A stretch of 64,000 bases of DNA from Bacteroidota bacterium (GTDB taxonomy: Bacteria > Bacteroidota > Bacteroidia > AKYH767-A > OLB10), in contig JADJPB010000005.1 in NCBI GenBank assembly GCA_016713445.1, forward strand, positions 186,001 to 250,000. The letters are read 5' to 3'. The first letter of the stretch is position 1, and each line of letters opens with the position of its first letter. The translations under genes were made by a program, and so were the position numbers. The notes beneath the pieces were generated by a model that was not told the DNA's origin, did not search any database, and saw only the letters and a program-made list of their open reading frames with translations. Below, piece by piece: positions 53,344 to 62,582 of this stretch.

Positions 53344-54924
53344 TTACGCAGAATATTTCTTAGTTAGATCTTTCGCTACTCTCTCCAACTCACCCGTCAC
53401 TTCATCGTTAATCACACCTTTCGCTAATTGATCCAACACATTTTTATGTTGTGAGCGAAGTAAGTTTAAGAAGTCAGCTTCGAAATCTCTGATTTTTCTA
53501 ACGGGTACGGCTTGGAGAAGACCTTTCGATCCGCAATAGATAATAGCTACTTGCTCTTCTACACGGAAAGGAGAATATTGACCTTGCTTCAGAATTTCTA
53601 CGTTACGGGATCCTTTGTCGATTACTGCTTTGGTAGCAGCATCTAAATCAGAACCGAACTTAGAAAAAGCTTCTAACTCGCGGTATTGTGCTTGATCTAA
53701 TTTCAGCGTTCCTGCAACTTTCTTCATCGACTTAATCTGCGCATTACCTCCTACACGTGATACCGAGATACCCACGTTAATCGCAGGACGTACTCCAGAG
53801 TTGAACAAGTTCGCCTCTAAGAAAATTTGTCCGTCGGTAATAGAAATTACGTTTGTTGGGATATATGCTGATACGTCACCCGCTTGTGTTTCGATGATCG
53901 GAAGTGCCGTCAAAGAACCACCACCTTTTACTTTTGATTTTAAAGAGGCTGGAAGATCATTCATCTGCGCAGCGATGCTGTCCGACTTAATCACTTTTGC
54001 AGCACGTTCTAACAAACGACTGTGTAAGTAGAATACGTCTCCTGGATAAGCCTCACGACCTGGAGGACGACGTAATAATAAAGATACCTCACGGTAAGCA
54101 ACTGCTTGCTTTGATAAATCATCATAAACAACCAATGCTGGACGACCTGTATCACGGAAAAATTCTCCAACAGATGCACCCGCCATTGGCGCGTAGAATT
54201 GCATCGGTGCAGAGTCAGAAGCCGTTGCTGCCACCACTACTGTATAAGGCATAGCACCACGCTCTTCTAAAGTTTTTACTACGTTCGCGATGGTAGATCC
54301 TTTTTGTCCTACAGCAACGTAGATACAATATACAGGCTCCCCTTTATCGTAAAACTCTTTTTGGTTGATGATTGCATCCAACGCCACCGCAGTCTTACCT
54401 GTTTGACGATCGCCGATGATCAACTCACGCTGACCACGACCAATTGGAATCATTGCATCAATTGCTTTGATACCTGTTTGCAATGGCTCCGTTACCGGCT
54501 GACGGAAAATTACACCCGGTGCTTTACGCTCCAAAGGCATTTCAAAAAGCTCACCGGTGATTGGTCCTTTACCGTCGATAGGAGTTCCCAGTGTATTGAT
54601 AACACGACCTAACATTCCATCACCCACATTAATGGATGCGATGTTTCCGGTACGCTTTACCATATCACCTTCTTTAATCGAATTAGAAGATCCAAGTGTT
54701 ACCACTCCGATATTATCTTCTTCCAAATTCAAAACGATTCCCTTAAGGCCGTTTTCAAACTCGATCAACTCACCGGATTGCACTTTCGTGAGTCCGTAAA
54801 TACGAGCAATACCATCACCTACTTGAAGTACGGTACCTACTTCTTCCAGTTCAGCTTCTGTTTTAAAGCCTGCCAATTGTTGGCGGAGTATCGCTGAAAC
54901 TTCGTCGGGTCTTACGTCTACCAT
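53344..54924 (-). CDS. atpA: F1Fo ATP synthase alpha subunit
   Basis: 526 aa, full length. The alpha subunit forms the regulatory nucleotide sites of F1. The N-terminal beta barrel starts at MVDVRPDEVSAILRQQLAGF; P-loop GDRQTGKT at 171-178; VYDDLSKQAVAYREVSLLLRRPPGREAYPGD and SISVSRVGGNAQIKSMK are canonical. The frame is intact over 1.6 kb. It follows atpH after about 80 bases, and in other Bacteroidota atpG normally follows directly; here a 0.78-kb insertion separates them. Confidence 0.98.
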   Translation of the reverse strand: MVDVRPDEVSAILRQQLAGFKTEAELEEVGTVLQVGDGIARIYGLTKVQSGELIEFENGLKGIVLNLEEDNIGVVTLGSSNSIKEGDMVKRTGNIASINVGDGMLGRVINTLGTPIDGKGPITGELFEMPLERKAPGVIFRQPVTEPLQTGIKAIDAMIPIGRGQRELIIGDRQTGKTAVALDAIINQKEFYDKGEPVYCIYVAVGQKGSTIANVVKTLEERGAMPYTVVVAATASDSAPMQFYAPMAGASVGEFFRDTGRPALVVYDDLSKQAVAYREVSLLLRRPPGREAYPGDVFYLHSRLLERAAKVIKSDSIAAQMNDLPASLKSKVKGGGSLTALPIIETQAGDVSAYIPTNVISITDGQIFLEANLFNSGVRPAINVGISVSRVGGNAQIKSMKKVAGTLKLDQAQYRELEAFSKFGSDLDAATKAVIDKGSRNVEILKQGQYSPFRVEEQVAIIYCGSKGLLQAVPVRKIRDFEADFLNLLRSQHKNVLDQLAKGVINDEVTGELERVAKDLTKKYSA

Positions 54925-55004
54925 TGTAATTTTATATTATTAATGTTTGTTAAATTATTTGTGTTGCATTGACCATTTCACTACAGCCAACAATATTTTA
55001 ATTT

Positions 55005-55561
55005 TTAATAGTCTTTCACGTACAAGTTAATATTGTATTCGCGCTTCAACATTGTAATTTTCCTGCTGATGCTCGTATCGTGTTGTTCATCACCCACTGT
55101 CAAAACAAACCCACCGATTAAAGAGGGATCTACTTCTTCAATCAACTCTACATTATTTCCTTTTGATTTTTTACGATGTTCAAAATCGTTTCACGCATCG
55201 AAGCATCTAAAGCAACAGGTGTAGCCACATATGCCGTAACGATTCCTTTGTAATCTTTATAAAATTGAATATAAGCACCTGCAATTCCATTTAAATCACT
55301 GGAACGGTTTTTCTCGATCACAATGTTCATGAAAGAATTGGTAAGTTCGTTCACCTTCGTGCTAAATAATGCTTTGATGATTCCCGCCTTCTTATCACCC
55401 TGAACGATCGGGTTTTTTAACAACGCCACTAATTCACGGTTTGCAGCACAGGTGTTGTGCAACAATTCCATGTCCTTATAGATCGCTTCGGCAACATTAC
55501 GCTCAAGGGCCAGTCCGAAGAGGGACTTGGCATAACGGCGGGCTACTTTTGATTCTATCAT
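55005..55561 (-). CDS. atpH: F1Fo ATP synthase delta subunit
   Basis: This subunit joins F1 to the stator. About 185 aa. The N-terminal domain is clear (ESKVARRYAKSLFGLALERN, NPIVQGDKKAGIIKALF, TNSFMNIVIEKNR). The open frame stops at 55148 after NIVKNQKEIM; adding one base in the T6 (+ strand, 55167-55172) run gives VKKSKGNNVELIEEVDPSLIGGFVLTVGDEQHDTSISRKI, the conserved delta C-terminus (DPSLIGGF), to a TAA at 55005-55007. The break in an essential gene at a homopolymer indicates a sequence error. Next to atpF (upstream) and atpA (downstream). Confidence 0.93.
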
Positions 55562-55633
55562 TTTATTTTTATTCCTAATTACTTGTTTTTATTCATCCTT
55601 TGAATTCATCAACAGAATAAAAAACAAGACATT

Positions 55634-56128
55634 CTAATTCATCTTAACGTCTTTCAACATTTCTTGAACAAGTGCCTTTTGTTGTTCGTCGTTGCTGAGT
55701 TTTTGACGAATCATTTTCTCGGCAATTTCAATCGACAAATAAGCTACTTGATTTTTCAAATCTGTGATAGCTGCCATCTTCTCATTGGTGATAGCTTCAC
55801 GTGCTAAATTGATCAAACGATCGCCCTCCACTTGTGCTTTAGCACGAGATTCGTTGATGATTTGTTCTTTCGTTTCACGCGCTTCACGTAAAATAACATC
55901 ACGCTCGTTGCGCGCTTCTTGTAAGATGCGTTCATTCTCAGCAGTCATGTTTGCTACTTCTTCTTTCGCTTTCTTCGCTGCATTCAATGCGTCAGTGATA
56001 GAAGTTTCGCGTTCTTTCAAAGAACTAAGAATAGGTCCCCACGCAAACTTGCGCATCAAGAACACTACAATCAGAAATGAAATGCTCATCCAGAAGATGA
56101 GACCGAATTCGGGTTTTACGAGTTCCAT
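55634..56128 (-). CDS. atpF: F1Fo ATP synthase b subunit
   Basis: 164 aa, full length. The stator stalk: one N-terminal membrane helix (FGLIFWMSISFLIVVFLMRKFAW), then a long charged coiled coil (KEEVANMTAENERILQEARNERDVILREARETKEQ) and an amphipathic end that binds delta (AEKMIRQKLSNDEQQKALVQEMLKDVK). Intact; it starts about 146 bases after the atpE stop across a hairpin. Confidence 0.96.
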   Translation of the reverse strand: MELVKPEFGLIFWMSISFLIVVFLMRKFAWGPILSSLKERETSITDALNAAKKAKEEVANMTAENERILQEARNERDVILREARETKEQIINESRAKAQVEGDRLINLAREAITNEKMAAITDLKNQVAYLSIEIAEKMIRQKLSNDEQQKALVQEMLKDVKMN

Positions 56129-56220
56129 TGTTTGTCAGTATAAATTGTACTGCGAAGGTTGTGACCGAAACAGTATCGTTGAGGTTTCCCTCTATATAGT
56201 GAGTAATAATTGTTGAATGA

Positions 56221-56256
56221 AAACCGGCACCCGACCAATCGTCGTTCTGCCGGTTT
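56221..56256 (-). terminator. Intercistronic hairpin after atpE
   Basis: Arms AAACCGGCA and TGCCGGTTT around an 18-nt loop, between atpE and atpF. Without a strong T run on the minus strand (TTTTC) it may be a leaky terminator or an RNA-stabilising hairpin that lets the c subunit, needed in about ten copies per complex, be made in excess (inference). Confidence 0.6.
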
Positions 56257-56274
56257 TTAATTTTTTACAATCGC

Positions 56275-56535
56275 TTATTTTGTAAGGATTGCAAGAAGGC
56301 CGATAACCATCGCGAAGAAGGCAGCTCCTTCTACAAGGGCAGCAGCAAGAATCATGTTTCCGCGGATGTCGCCAGAAGCTTCTGGTTGACGAGCGATTGA
56401 TTCAAGAGCAGATCCACCGATACGACCAATACCGATACCGGCACCGATTGCAGCTAAACCAGCTCCAACTGCAGCAAGACCGTAGCCCATTCCGATGTTC
56501 TCGGCAGCTGCTTGAAGTAAGATGTTTGATAACAT
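56275..56535 (-). CDS. atpE: F1Fo ATP synthase c subunit
   Basis: 86 aa, the rotor-ring proteolipid: two membrane helices joined by the polar loop SIARQPEASGDIRGN (RQP motif at 49-51). The ion-binding carboxylate is Glu69 in AALVEGAAFF; the following Gly-Ala-Ala lacks the Ser/Thr that Na+-type rings have, so proton use is expected. The first helix is a run of Gly-x-Gly (GAGIGIGRIGGSA). Intact. Confidence 0.97.
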   Translation of the reverse strand: MLSNILLQAAAENIGMGYGLAAVGAGLAAIGAGIGIGRIGGSALESIARQPEASGDIRGNMILAAALVEGAAFFAMVIGLLAILTK

Positions 56536-56571
56536 TGTAATTTGTATTTAAGGTAAGTAATAAATTTTCTA

Positions 56572-57753
56572 TTAATGATGATGTTCTTCAATCGCAGCTC
56601 CAATATATACAGCACTTAACATGGTGAATACCTAAGCTTGTAAGAAGGCTACTAATAATTCTAATACAGTCATGAAAACCGTAAAGACTAATGTCAATGG
56701 CGACACTGCCAAACCAACTCCCATTCCATTTTGTCCAAAGATGAAAATCAAACTAAAGAATGCAAGTGCAATAATATGTCCTGCTGTGATGTTTGCAAAA
56801 AGTCGAATCATCAATACGAACGGACGCAAAAAGACTCCTAAAATTTCAATGGGTGTTAACAACACCAACACTCCTTTTGGTACACCGGGCATCATGAAAA
56901 CGTGTTCCCAGTAATTCTTGTTTGCGTTTACGGTTACGATAACAAATGTGAATACGGCTAAGGTTAATGCAACACTAATGCTTCCTGTTAAGTTTGCACC
57001 AAACGGAAACACGGGAATCAATCCCATCAAATTTGCAATCCAAATAAAGAAGAATACCGTTAACAAGTAAGGTAAATATTTTTCGTACTTGTGTCCGATA
57101 CTTGGTTTAATCAAATCATCTCTCACAAACATAATGATCGGCTCCATCGCATTTTGCAATCCTGTTGGAGCAAGTCCTTTACGCTTACGAGTATAGGCAC
57201 CTGCAATATTTGTAAAGATTAAGAGCATCAACCCGCAGCAAATAAAAATAGAGGCTACATTTTTAGTGATCGAGATATCAAAAATAGTTGCAGTTACTGC
57301 TTCATTAACGGTAGCATGGTGAGCATCCATCTCCCCCATTTCATTTACGGCAACTACTTTTTGACCTTGCAACATATAACCGTTATAAGTTTTATGTCCA
57401 TGCTCAAAACGAGAACTGCTAAACATCGCCAGTCCACGATCGGAAGAATATAGGATAATTGGAAGCGGAATTTCAGTATGCCCCCACAAATGCCAGCCAT
57501 GAGCGTCGGCAACGTGCTCCATAATGATTTTTCCTGCATTTAATTTTTTCTTTCCATGACCCTCACCTTCACTAGATTCTGAATGGACAGCAGTTACTGA
57601 GGCATCGCCATGCGCATGCTCATCAACGCTAACTGTTTCAGTTGCAGGTAGTTGATTATGGGAAGAATCCTGAGCCACATTGATCGAGAAGATCAGTGTG
57701 AACATGGCAAATGTCAGGATCGAGAGTAGTGCTAAACGTTTGTATTTCAACAT
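56572..57753 (-). CDS. atpB: F1Fo ATP synthase a subunit (in-frame TAG near the 3' end)
   Basis: The membrane stator half-channel. A long N-terminal His-rich extension (DEHAHGDASVTAVHSESSEGEGHGKKK) with a hydrophobic segment precedes the membrane helices, as often seen in Bacteroidota. The essential Arg is in VLMIRLFANITAGH. The open frame ends at TAG (56632-56634) within VAFLQA-stop-VFTMLSAVYIG. Every a-subunit I know has Tyr here (LQAYVFT), and the frame goes on to a TAA at 56572-56574 (SAVYIGAAIEEHHH). TAG for TAC/TAT is one base, so a sequence error is likely; true loss would remove the last helix. First gene of the operon; its promoter is just upstream. Confidence 0.93.
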
Positions 57754-57783
57754 GATAGGCGTGCCTATGGGTTATTGAGGTCG

Positions 57784-57791
57784 CAAAGGTA
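57784..57791 (-). promoter_or_regulatory. Promoter -7 box of the atp operon
   Basis: On the minus strand TACCTTTG (57791-57784) is an exact TAnnTTTG box, ending 30 bases before the atpB ATG. I find no convincing TTG at the usual -33 distance. Confidence 0.6.
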
Positions 57792-58430
57792 GACAAAAAG
57801 CACAAAACAGGAAATGTAAGTATGTAATTATATTGAAAATGAAGGAGAAACGAATTTTGATGGTTTTCTCTAGCATTCATGAAGGCCGATCGAATGGTTG
57901 GCAAATCAATTTTCTTTATCAATATTTGATGCTCATCTATCGTAATTGAATTTTAAATACACGCGAGATAAATATCCGAGAATCTTATACTTCGATAGAG
58001 AATTATAAATTTGAATACATCTTAGAATTCTATTTACATAAAAAATCTTCTGTTTCTTTCATTTTTAATTTTACACTTTTATACATCTGCAAAATCTCCC
58101 ACAGCATTACTTCCTAACATTCAAGTCTCGCAAGTGAAGTAAGTTGAAAATAATGATATGCATTTGTGTTAAAAAGCTACCAATAGGGTTCATTAAAAAT
58201 TAACTTTTGATGATACTGTTTACCTTATAATTTACGCTAAGATTTCACTTGGTTCCATTCCATCATTGACGATTATTGAGCCCATTCAGATTTATTTGCA
58301 TTTCTAGCAATCAGATTCTTTCCCGTTCAGCACGTCATTCAACCCGTTCCGTCAAATATTGTTGCTATAAAGTTTAAAGAATTTTTCCTTTGAGTTGAAT
58401 AAATAAATATTCAACATACAAATAAGTAAA
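57792..58430. other. AT-rich intergenic region, no gene seen
   Basis: It separates the divergent atp operon and the propeller gene. There is no atpI/atpZ-like gene here, which often precedes atpB. No reading frame longer than chance was found. Confidence 0.4.
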
Positions 58431-59651
58431 ATGATCAAAACGCTAACTACTATATTCTTTGCACTCATTGTTCACATGAATGTATTGGCACAATCATGGA
58501 ATCTCCAAAAACAATTTCAAAATATTGAGCCGGGTGATATGCACTTTATAGATGATAATATTGGTTTCATCATTGCTGATTCGACGCAGAATGGAACCTT
58601 TGTTACTACTGTTTCAATTAGTACGCAAGATGGTGGTCAAACATGGTCACATTCCTCACTAAATAATTTGAATGGCAATACATTTAAATGCTATTTCCTC
58701 AATGCGAATGAAGGATTTATTGCAGGTCGTGGTGCTGGTGGAAATTCTGGAGTGTTTATGAAAACAACAAATGGAGGTATCACATGGTCTGCTCCTGTTC
58801 TATTCAGTGAAAGGTTATATAATGTTTATTTTCTTAATTCTACAACTGGCTGGGTAATGGGGAAAAATGGATTATTACAAAGAACCATTGATGGAGGTCT
58901 AACATGGACACAACAATCTATTACCAATGAAGATGGTTTTTGCATGCGCTTCTATAATGCTTTAACTGGACTATTTTCTTGTGGTGGAGGTGAGCTTTAT
59001 CGAACTACGGATGGTGGAATGACTTGGCAAGCGGTTGTTTCAAATTCTGGAGATAATTTGATGTCGATTTCAATTTCAGGAAACGAGGCATGGATATGTG
59101 GAGAAGGTGGTGCCGTTGTGTATTCTAATTCTATAGGTCAATCTTGGGTTGCACAGACTTCAACTACTTCTCTTGATTTTAATGATGTAGCCTTTGTAAG
59201 TTCAACAGAAGGATGGTTGGTCGGTCTCAATGGAGAAATGAAATACACTACAGATGGCGGTAACATTTGGAGCTCTCAGTCCAATGTGTCCAATGCAGAT
59301 ATCCTCTCTATCGAAATGAGAAATTCTAGCCTAGGATGGTTATTTGACTCTGATGGAGATTTGTATAAATATAGTTCTCTTGCCGGAATTGTAAACATTA
59401 AAACGACGGAAAGCATATATGTTTACCCAAATCCAATTGAAGATGTTATTTACATTCTTAATTCAGATGTGAATTGGTCAAGAGCTGTGCTGATGGATGC
59501 TACTGGAAAAGTAATTTACACAACAACTATGCAAAAGACAAACGCTGATCATTTTATAGACATATCAGATTTTCAACTTGCACCGGGAATATATCTTCTT
59601 CGCCTAGAGAATTCCCACCTAACAGGATTACAAAAGATTATTAAAAAATAG
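58431..59651 (+). CDS. Secreted beta-propeller (Ycf48/BNR-like) protein with T9SS type A domain
   Basis: 406 aa, intact. Signal peptide MIKTLTTIFFALIVHMNVLAQ, then a seven-blade propeller made of the photosystem-assembly/BNR-type repeats: STQDGGQTWSHSSL, KTTNGGITWSAPVL, RTIDGGLTWTQQSI, YRTTDGGMTWQAVV, YTTDGGNIWSSQSN, each preceded by a 'G-W/F-I-x-G' strand. The T9SS domain follows (VYPNPIEDV, LMDATGKVIYT, APGIYLLRLE, QKIIKK). Role unknown; propellers of this sort bind ligands or other surface proteins. The next gene starts 20 bases downstream, so co-transcription is likely. Confidence 0.88.
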   Translation: MIKTLTTIFFALIVHMNVLAQSWNLQKQFQNIEPGDMHFIDDNIGFIIADSTQNGTFVTTVSISTQDGGQTWSHSSLNNLNGNTFKCYFLNANEGFIAGRGAGGNSGVFMKTTNGGITWSAPVLFSERLYNVYFLNSTTGWVMGKNGLLQRTIDGGLTWTQQSITNEDGFCMRFYNALTGLFSCGGGELYRTTDGGMTWQAVVSNSGDNLMSISISGNEAWICGEGGAVVYSNSIGQSWVAQTSTTSLDFNDVAFVSSTEGWLVGLNGEMKYTTDGGNIWSSQSNVSNADILSIEMRNSSLGWLFDSDGDLYKYSSLAGIVNIKTTESIYVYPNPIEDVIYILNSDVNWSRAVLMDATGKVIYTTTMQKTNADHFIDISDFQLAPGIYLLRLENSHLTGLQKIIKK

Positions 59652-59670
59652 AATTTAAAATATTAATATT

Positions 59671-60099
59671 ATGAAAAAGTCAATGAAATTAATTGCATTC
59701 GTGCTACTACTTTCTCTCGGATTCACCTCCTGCAAGAAAGATGATGATTCAGCAACACCATCTTCATCCACAACTGTAACCCAAGGGAAATGGAGAGTAA
59801 CCTTGTTTAACGATAATGGAAATGATGAAACCAACCATTTCAACGCTTATGAATTTACCTTCAACAGCGGAGGAATTGTCACCGCTACCCGTTCAGGGGG
59901 AACTACAGTTACGGGCACTTGGTCATCTGGATTTGATGATAATCAAAATAAACTGTATTTGACATTTACTACGAATAATGATTTTATTGAAATTAGTGAT
60001 GACTGGCATATCATACAACAATCATCAGTCAAAATTCAATTACAAGATGTAAGTGGCGGAAACGGGGGCACTGATTTATTAACCTTTGAAAAAATCTAG
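59671..60099 (+). CDS. Small lipoprotein, lipocalin-like fold
   Basis: 142 aa with a lipoprotein signal (MKLIAFVLLLSLGFTSC, KKDDDS follows the Cys). After a Ser/Thr-rich linker a beta barrel begins at VTQGKWRVTLFNDNGNDETNHF, with YEFTFNSGGIVTATRSGGTTVTGTWSSG and LYLTFTT, the pattern of Bacteroidota lipocalin-like lipoproteins. It ends VSGGNGGTDLLTFEKI. Intact. Ligand unknown. It sits right behind the propeller gene. Confidence 0.8.
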   Translation: MKKSMKLIAFVLLLSLGFTSCKKDDDSATPSSSTTVTQGKWRVTLFNDNGNDETNHFNAYEFTFNSGGIVTATRSGGTTVTGTWSSGFDDNQNKLYLTFTTNNDFIEISDDWHIIQQSSVKIQLQDVSGGNGGTDLLTFEKI

Positions 60100-60283
60100 G
60101 TAAAAAAAGGAATCATATACAATTGATCAGCTTGTAAAATTGGTCAAGTAATCGTTTGAAATGAAAGGAGAATACATTTAAGATTAATTGGTCATATAGA
60201 CATCTTCGCAAAAATGATTCACATCATAGAAAACAAAATAAATTAATTCGAACTTACATTCCGACATTGATCATAAAGTTACT

Positions 60284-62107
60284 ATGAAAATACTCATCCA
60301 CTTATCCGGGCTATTTCTATTTATTACATCGAACCTATTTGCATCTTATTCAGTTGACTGTTTAAAAACTGCTGATGATTATCAAAAATCTGGGACCATG
60401 ATTGCAAGAGATAAATCCGACAATCTCTTCGTCACGGGATATAGATCATCACAAAATATTTATACTAGGAAACTGGATAAATTTGGTAACTTTCAATGGG
60501 AAAAAACCGATTCATCGGGAATTCACAGTATTTATCAGAAACCAGCATGGATCAATTGCGACAAAAACAAAAATGTTTTTGTTGTGGGTTATCAATATGC
60601 TATCAGTTCCGGTTGGGAATATCCAAATGCACTTGTTGTATTAAAATATAATACTTCTGGAGTATTACTTTGGCGACAAACTATAAATCTAGCTTATGTG
60701 GTAGGAAGTTCAACTGGATATAAGTTCAATTTAAAAAGTGAAATAGATGGTAATGGAAATTTATTTATTGGAACAGCAGGAACATCTCCTGCGGGTTTTG
60801 TTTTGATAAAAATAAACACCACTGGATCCATTGAATTTAACAATACACTTAATCTTGGAGGCATTCATCAATTTGCATCTATGCGTCTAAAAGGAAATAA
60901 AGTCATAGTTGTTGGAAAGGTTTCCATTAACTTGAATGCAGCAGTCATGGCATGGGATACAACTGGGAATTTACTATGGAATAATTTTTACACAGGTTTA
61001 GGTGCAAGAGATGTAGAAATGGATGGCGCAGGCAATGTTTTTCTCTTAACATCAAATGCAAATCAGGTTTCCCCCACAAGTGGTCAGGATGCTGTGATTT
61101 ATAAATTGAATTCGTCAGGGGCGCAATTGTGGAAGAAAAAATATGATTTCGGGGGACAAGAATATCCCACGCGGTTCACTTTTGTTTCTGGAAAGTTAAG
61201 CGTCATTGGCTATTGTTCTACAACCACTTATTTTGATTGGATTACTTTCCAAACAAATAGCAGCGGAACATTATTATGGGGAACGAAATACAATGGAACT
61301 CTTTCAAATGATGAAATCCCATATGCTATTGCTGCAAAAGCGAACGGAGAAGTATTTGTAACAGGAAAAGGAGGGCCTATGTTTTCACAGTCGAATGGAA
61401 GTTCATATCTACGTATGGTTACATTAAAATATGGTAATTCTGGTGCAATGCAATGGATAGACACGCTCAATATTTACAACGGTTGGGGTATTGCATGTAC
61501 ATTAGCAAAGGACAGTAGCATTTATGTTTTAGGCGGTACCAACATGACGGCCATACATTATCTTGATCATACAGGTGTAGGATCATGTGGCATTCCTTCT
61601 GGAATAAGTGTAAGCAATGTAACGGATACAAGTGCAAAGTTTAGTTGGTCTCCTGTTCCTGGTGCATATTTATATCATATCCGATATAAAACGGCTACAG
61701 CTGCTACTTGGTCTACGCTTTCAACGAATCAAACTACTAAAACTATAAAAACACTTTCGGGCGGAACCGTTTATCATTATACAGTGGAAGCTATTTGTAG
61801 TAACGGTCCTTCAGGATATAGTACTACACAAACTTTTTCTACGTTAGGCACAGGTTACTGCATTACTGGCGGACTAAGTACAGCGCAAGAATTTTTAAAT
61901 CTTGTTTGGATAGGCGGAATTGTAAATCAAACAATGAGTAATAACGGTTATGCCGATTTTACCAATTTAAGCACGCCGCTGCAACTCGGTGCAACCATTA
62001 ATGGATATCTTTCAGGAGCCTCAACACCATGGGGACTTCTAGAAAACTATAGCATTTGGATTGACTATAATCACGACTTCGATTTTTGGATGCCGATGAG
62101 CAAGTAG
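60284..62107 (+). CDS. Secreted SBBP-propeller / FN3 / GEVED protein, main part
   Basis: 607 aa. Signal peptide MKILIHLSGLFLFITSNLFA; then SBBP-type propeller repeats (SDNLFVTGYRSSQNIYTRKLDKFGNFQWEK, VLKYNTSGVLLWRQT, VFLLTSNA, YKLNSSGAQLWKKKY). A fibronectin type III module follows (GIPSGISVSNVTDTSAKFSWSPVPGAYLYHIRYKT), then the start of a GEVED domain (YSIWIDYNHDFDF). The frame breaks in a T5 run (62083-62087), one T short; corrected, it reads FDFLDADEQVVNF into the ORF at 62086. The complete gene is 60284-62562. Confidence 0.85.
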   Translation: MKILIHLSGLFLFITSNLFASYSVDCLKTADDYQKSGTMIARDKSDNLFVTGYRSSQNIYTRKLDKFGNFQWEKTDSSGIHSIYQKPAWINCDKNKNVFVVGYQYAISSGWEYPNALVVLKYNTSGVLLWRQTINLAYVVGSSTGYKFNLKSEIDGNGNLFIGTAGTSPAGFVLIKINTTGSIEFNNTLNLGGIHQFASMRLKGNKVIVVGKVSINLNAAVMAWDTTGNLLWNNFYTGLGARDVEMDGAGNVFLLTSNANQVSPTSGQDAVIYKLNSSGAQLWKKKYDFGGQEYPTRFTFVSGKLSVIGYCSTTTYFDWITFQTNSSGTLLWGTKYNGTLSNDEIPYAIAAKANGEVFVTGKGGPMFSQSNGSSYLRMVTLKYGNSGAMQWIDTLNIYNGWGIACTLAKDSSIYVLGGTNMTAIHYLDHTGVGSCGIPSGISVSNVTDTSAKFSWSPVPGAYLYHIRYKTATAATWSTLSTNQTTKTIKTLSGGTVYHYTVEAICSNGPSGYSTTQTFSTLGTGYCITGGLSTAQEFLNLVWIGGIVNQTMSNNGYADFTNLSTPLQLGATINGYLSGASTPWGLLENYSIWIDYNHDFDFWMPMSK

Positions 62108-62562
62108 TAAATTTTTCATCAAGCTTAGGTGGATACATTCCCGTGAATTTCACCGTTCCTACCAATGCAGTTCTTGGTGCCACTAGAATGCGCGTTTCCA
62201 TAAATTACGGAACACCAACAGGACCGTGCGGAATGTACACGAATGGAGAAACAGAAGATTATACTGTAGTTATTTCACCACCACTTTCTCCAATACTCTA
62301 TGAGCGTACCGAAAATAGGAATGATTCCAATAGGATGTCTATCTTTCCAAATCCTTCTTCTCAAGAAATTCATTTTATTACTGATGAAACACTAGAAGGT
62401 GTTGTATGCATACGAGTGTACTCCACAGAGGGTAAAATGTTAAAAGAAAAATATACAGAAGATCGATCACTATATATTGGCAATTTGCCTGAAGGTTACT
62501 ACTTAGTTAGTTTATCAAAACAGGATAAAGTGTACACATCAAAGTTTATCCTTAAAAAATGA
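62086..62562 (+). CDS. SBBP-propeller protein, GEVED end and T9SS domain
   Basis: 158 aa; the apparent Met is internal. The rest of the GEVED domain (LGATRMRVSINYGTPTGPCG, NGETEDYTVVI, the motif that names the family) is followed by a T9SS type A sorting domain (IFPNPSSQE, VYSTEGKML, PEGYYLVSLSKQ, KFILKK). The next gene starts 21 bases after the stop. Confidence 0.85.
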   Translation: MDADEQVVNFSSSLGGYIPVNFTVPTNAVLGATRMRVSINYGTPTGPCGMYTNGETEDYTVVISPPLSPILYERTENRNDSNRMSIFPNPSSQEIHFITDETLEGVVCIRVYSTEGKMLKEKYTEDRSLYIGNLPEGYYLVSLSKQDKVYTSKFILKK

Positions 62563-62582
62563 TCGCATAAAATTAAAACCCC

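Noticed and set aside
51201..56634. Stop codon reassignment (TAG read as an amino acid)
   Set aside because: The two internal TAGs replace different residues (Trp and Tyr), the third internal stop is TAA, and TAG ends a normal gene at 617-619.
57656..57922. Minus-strand ORF of 88 codons upstream of atpB
   Set aside because: It overlaps atpB in another frame and crosses the atp promoter.
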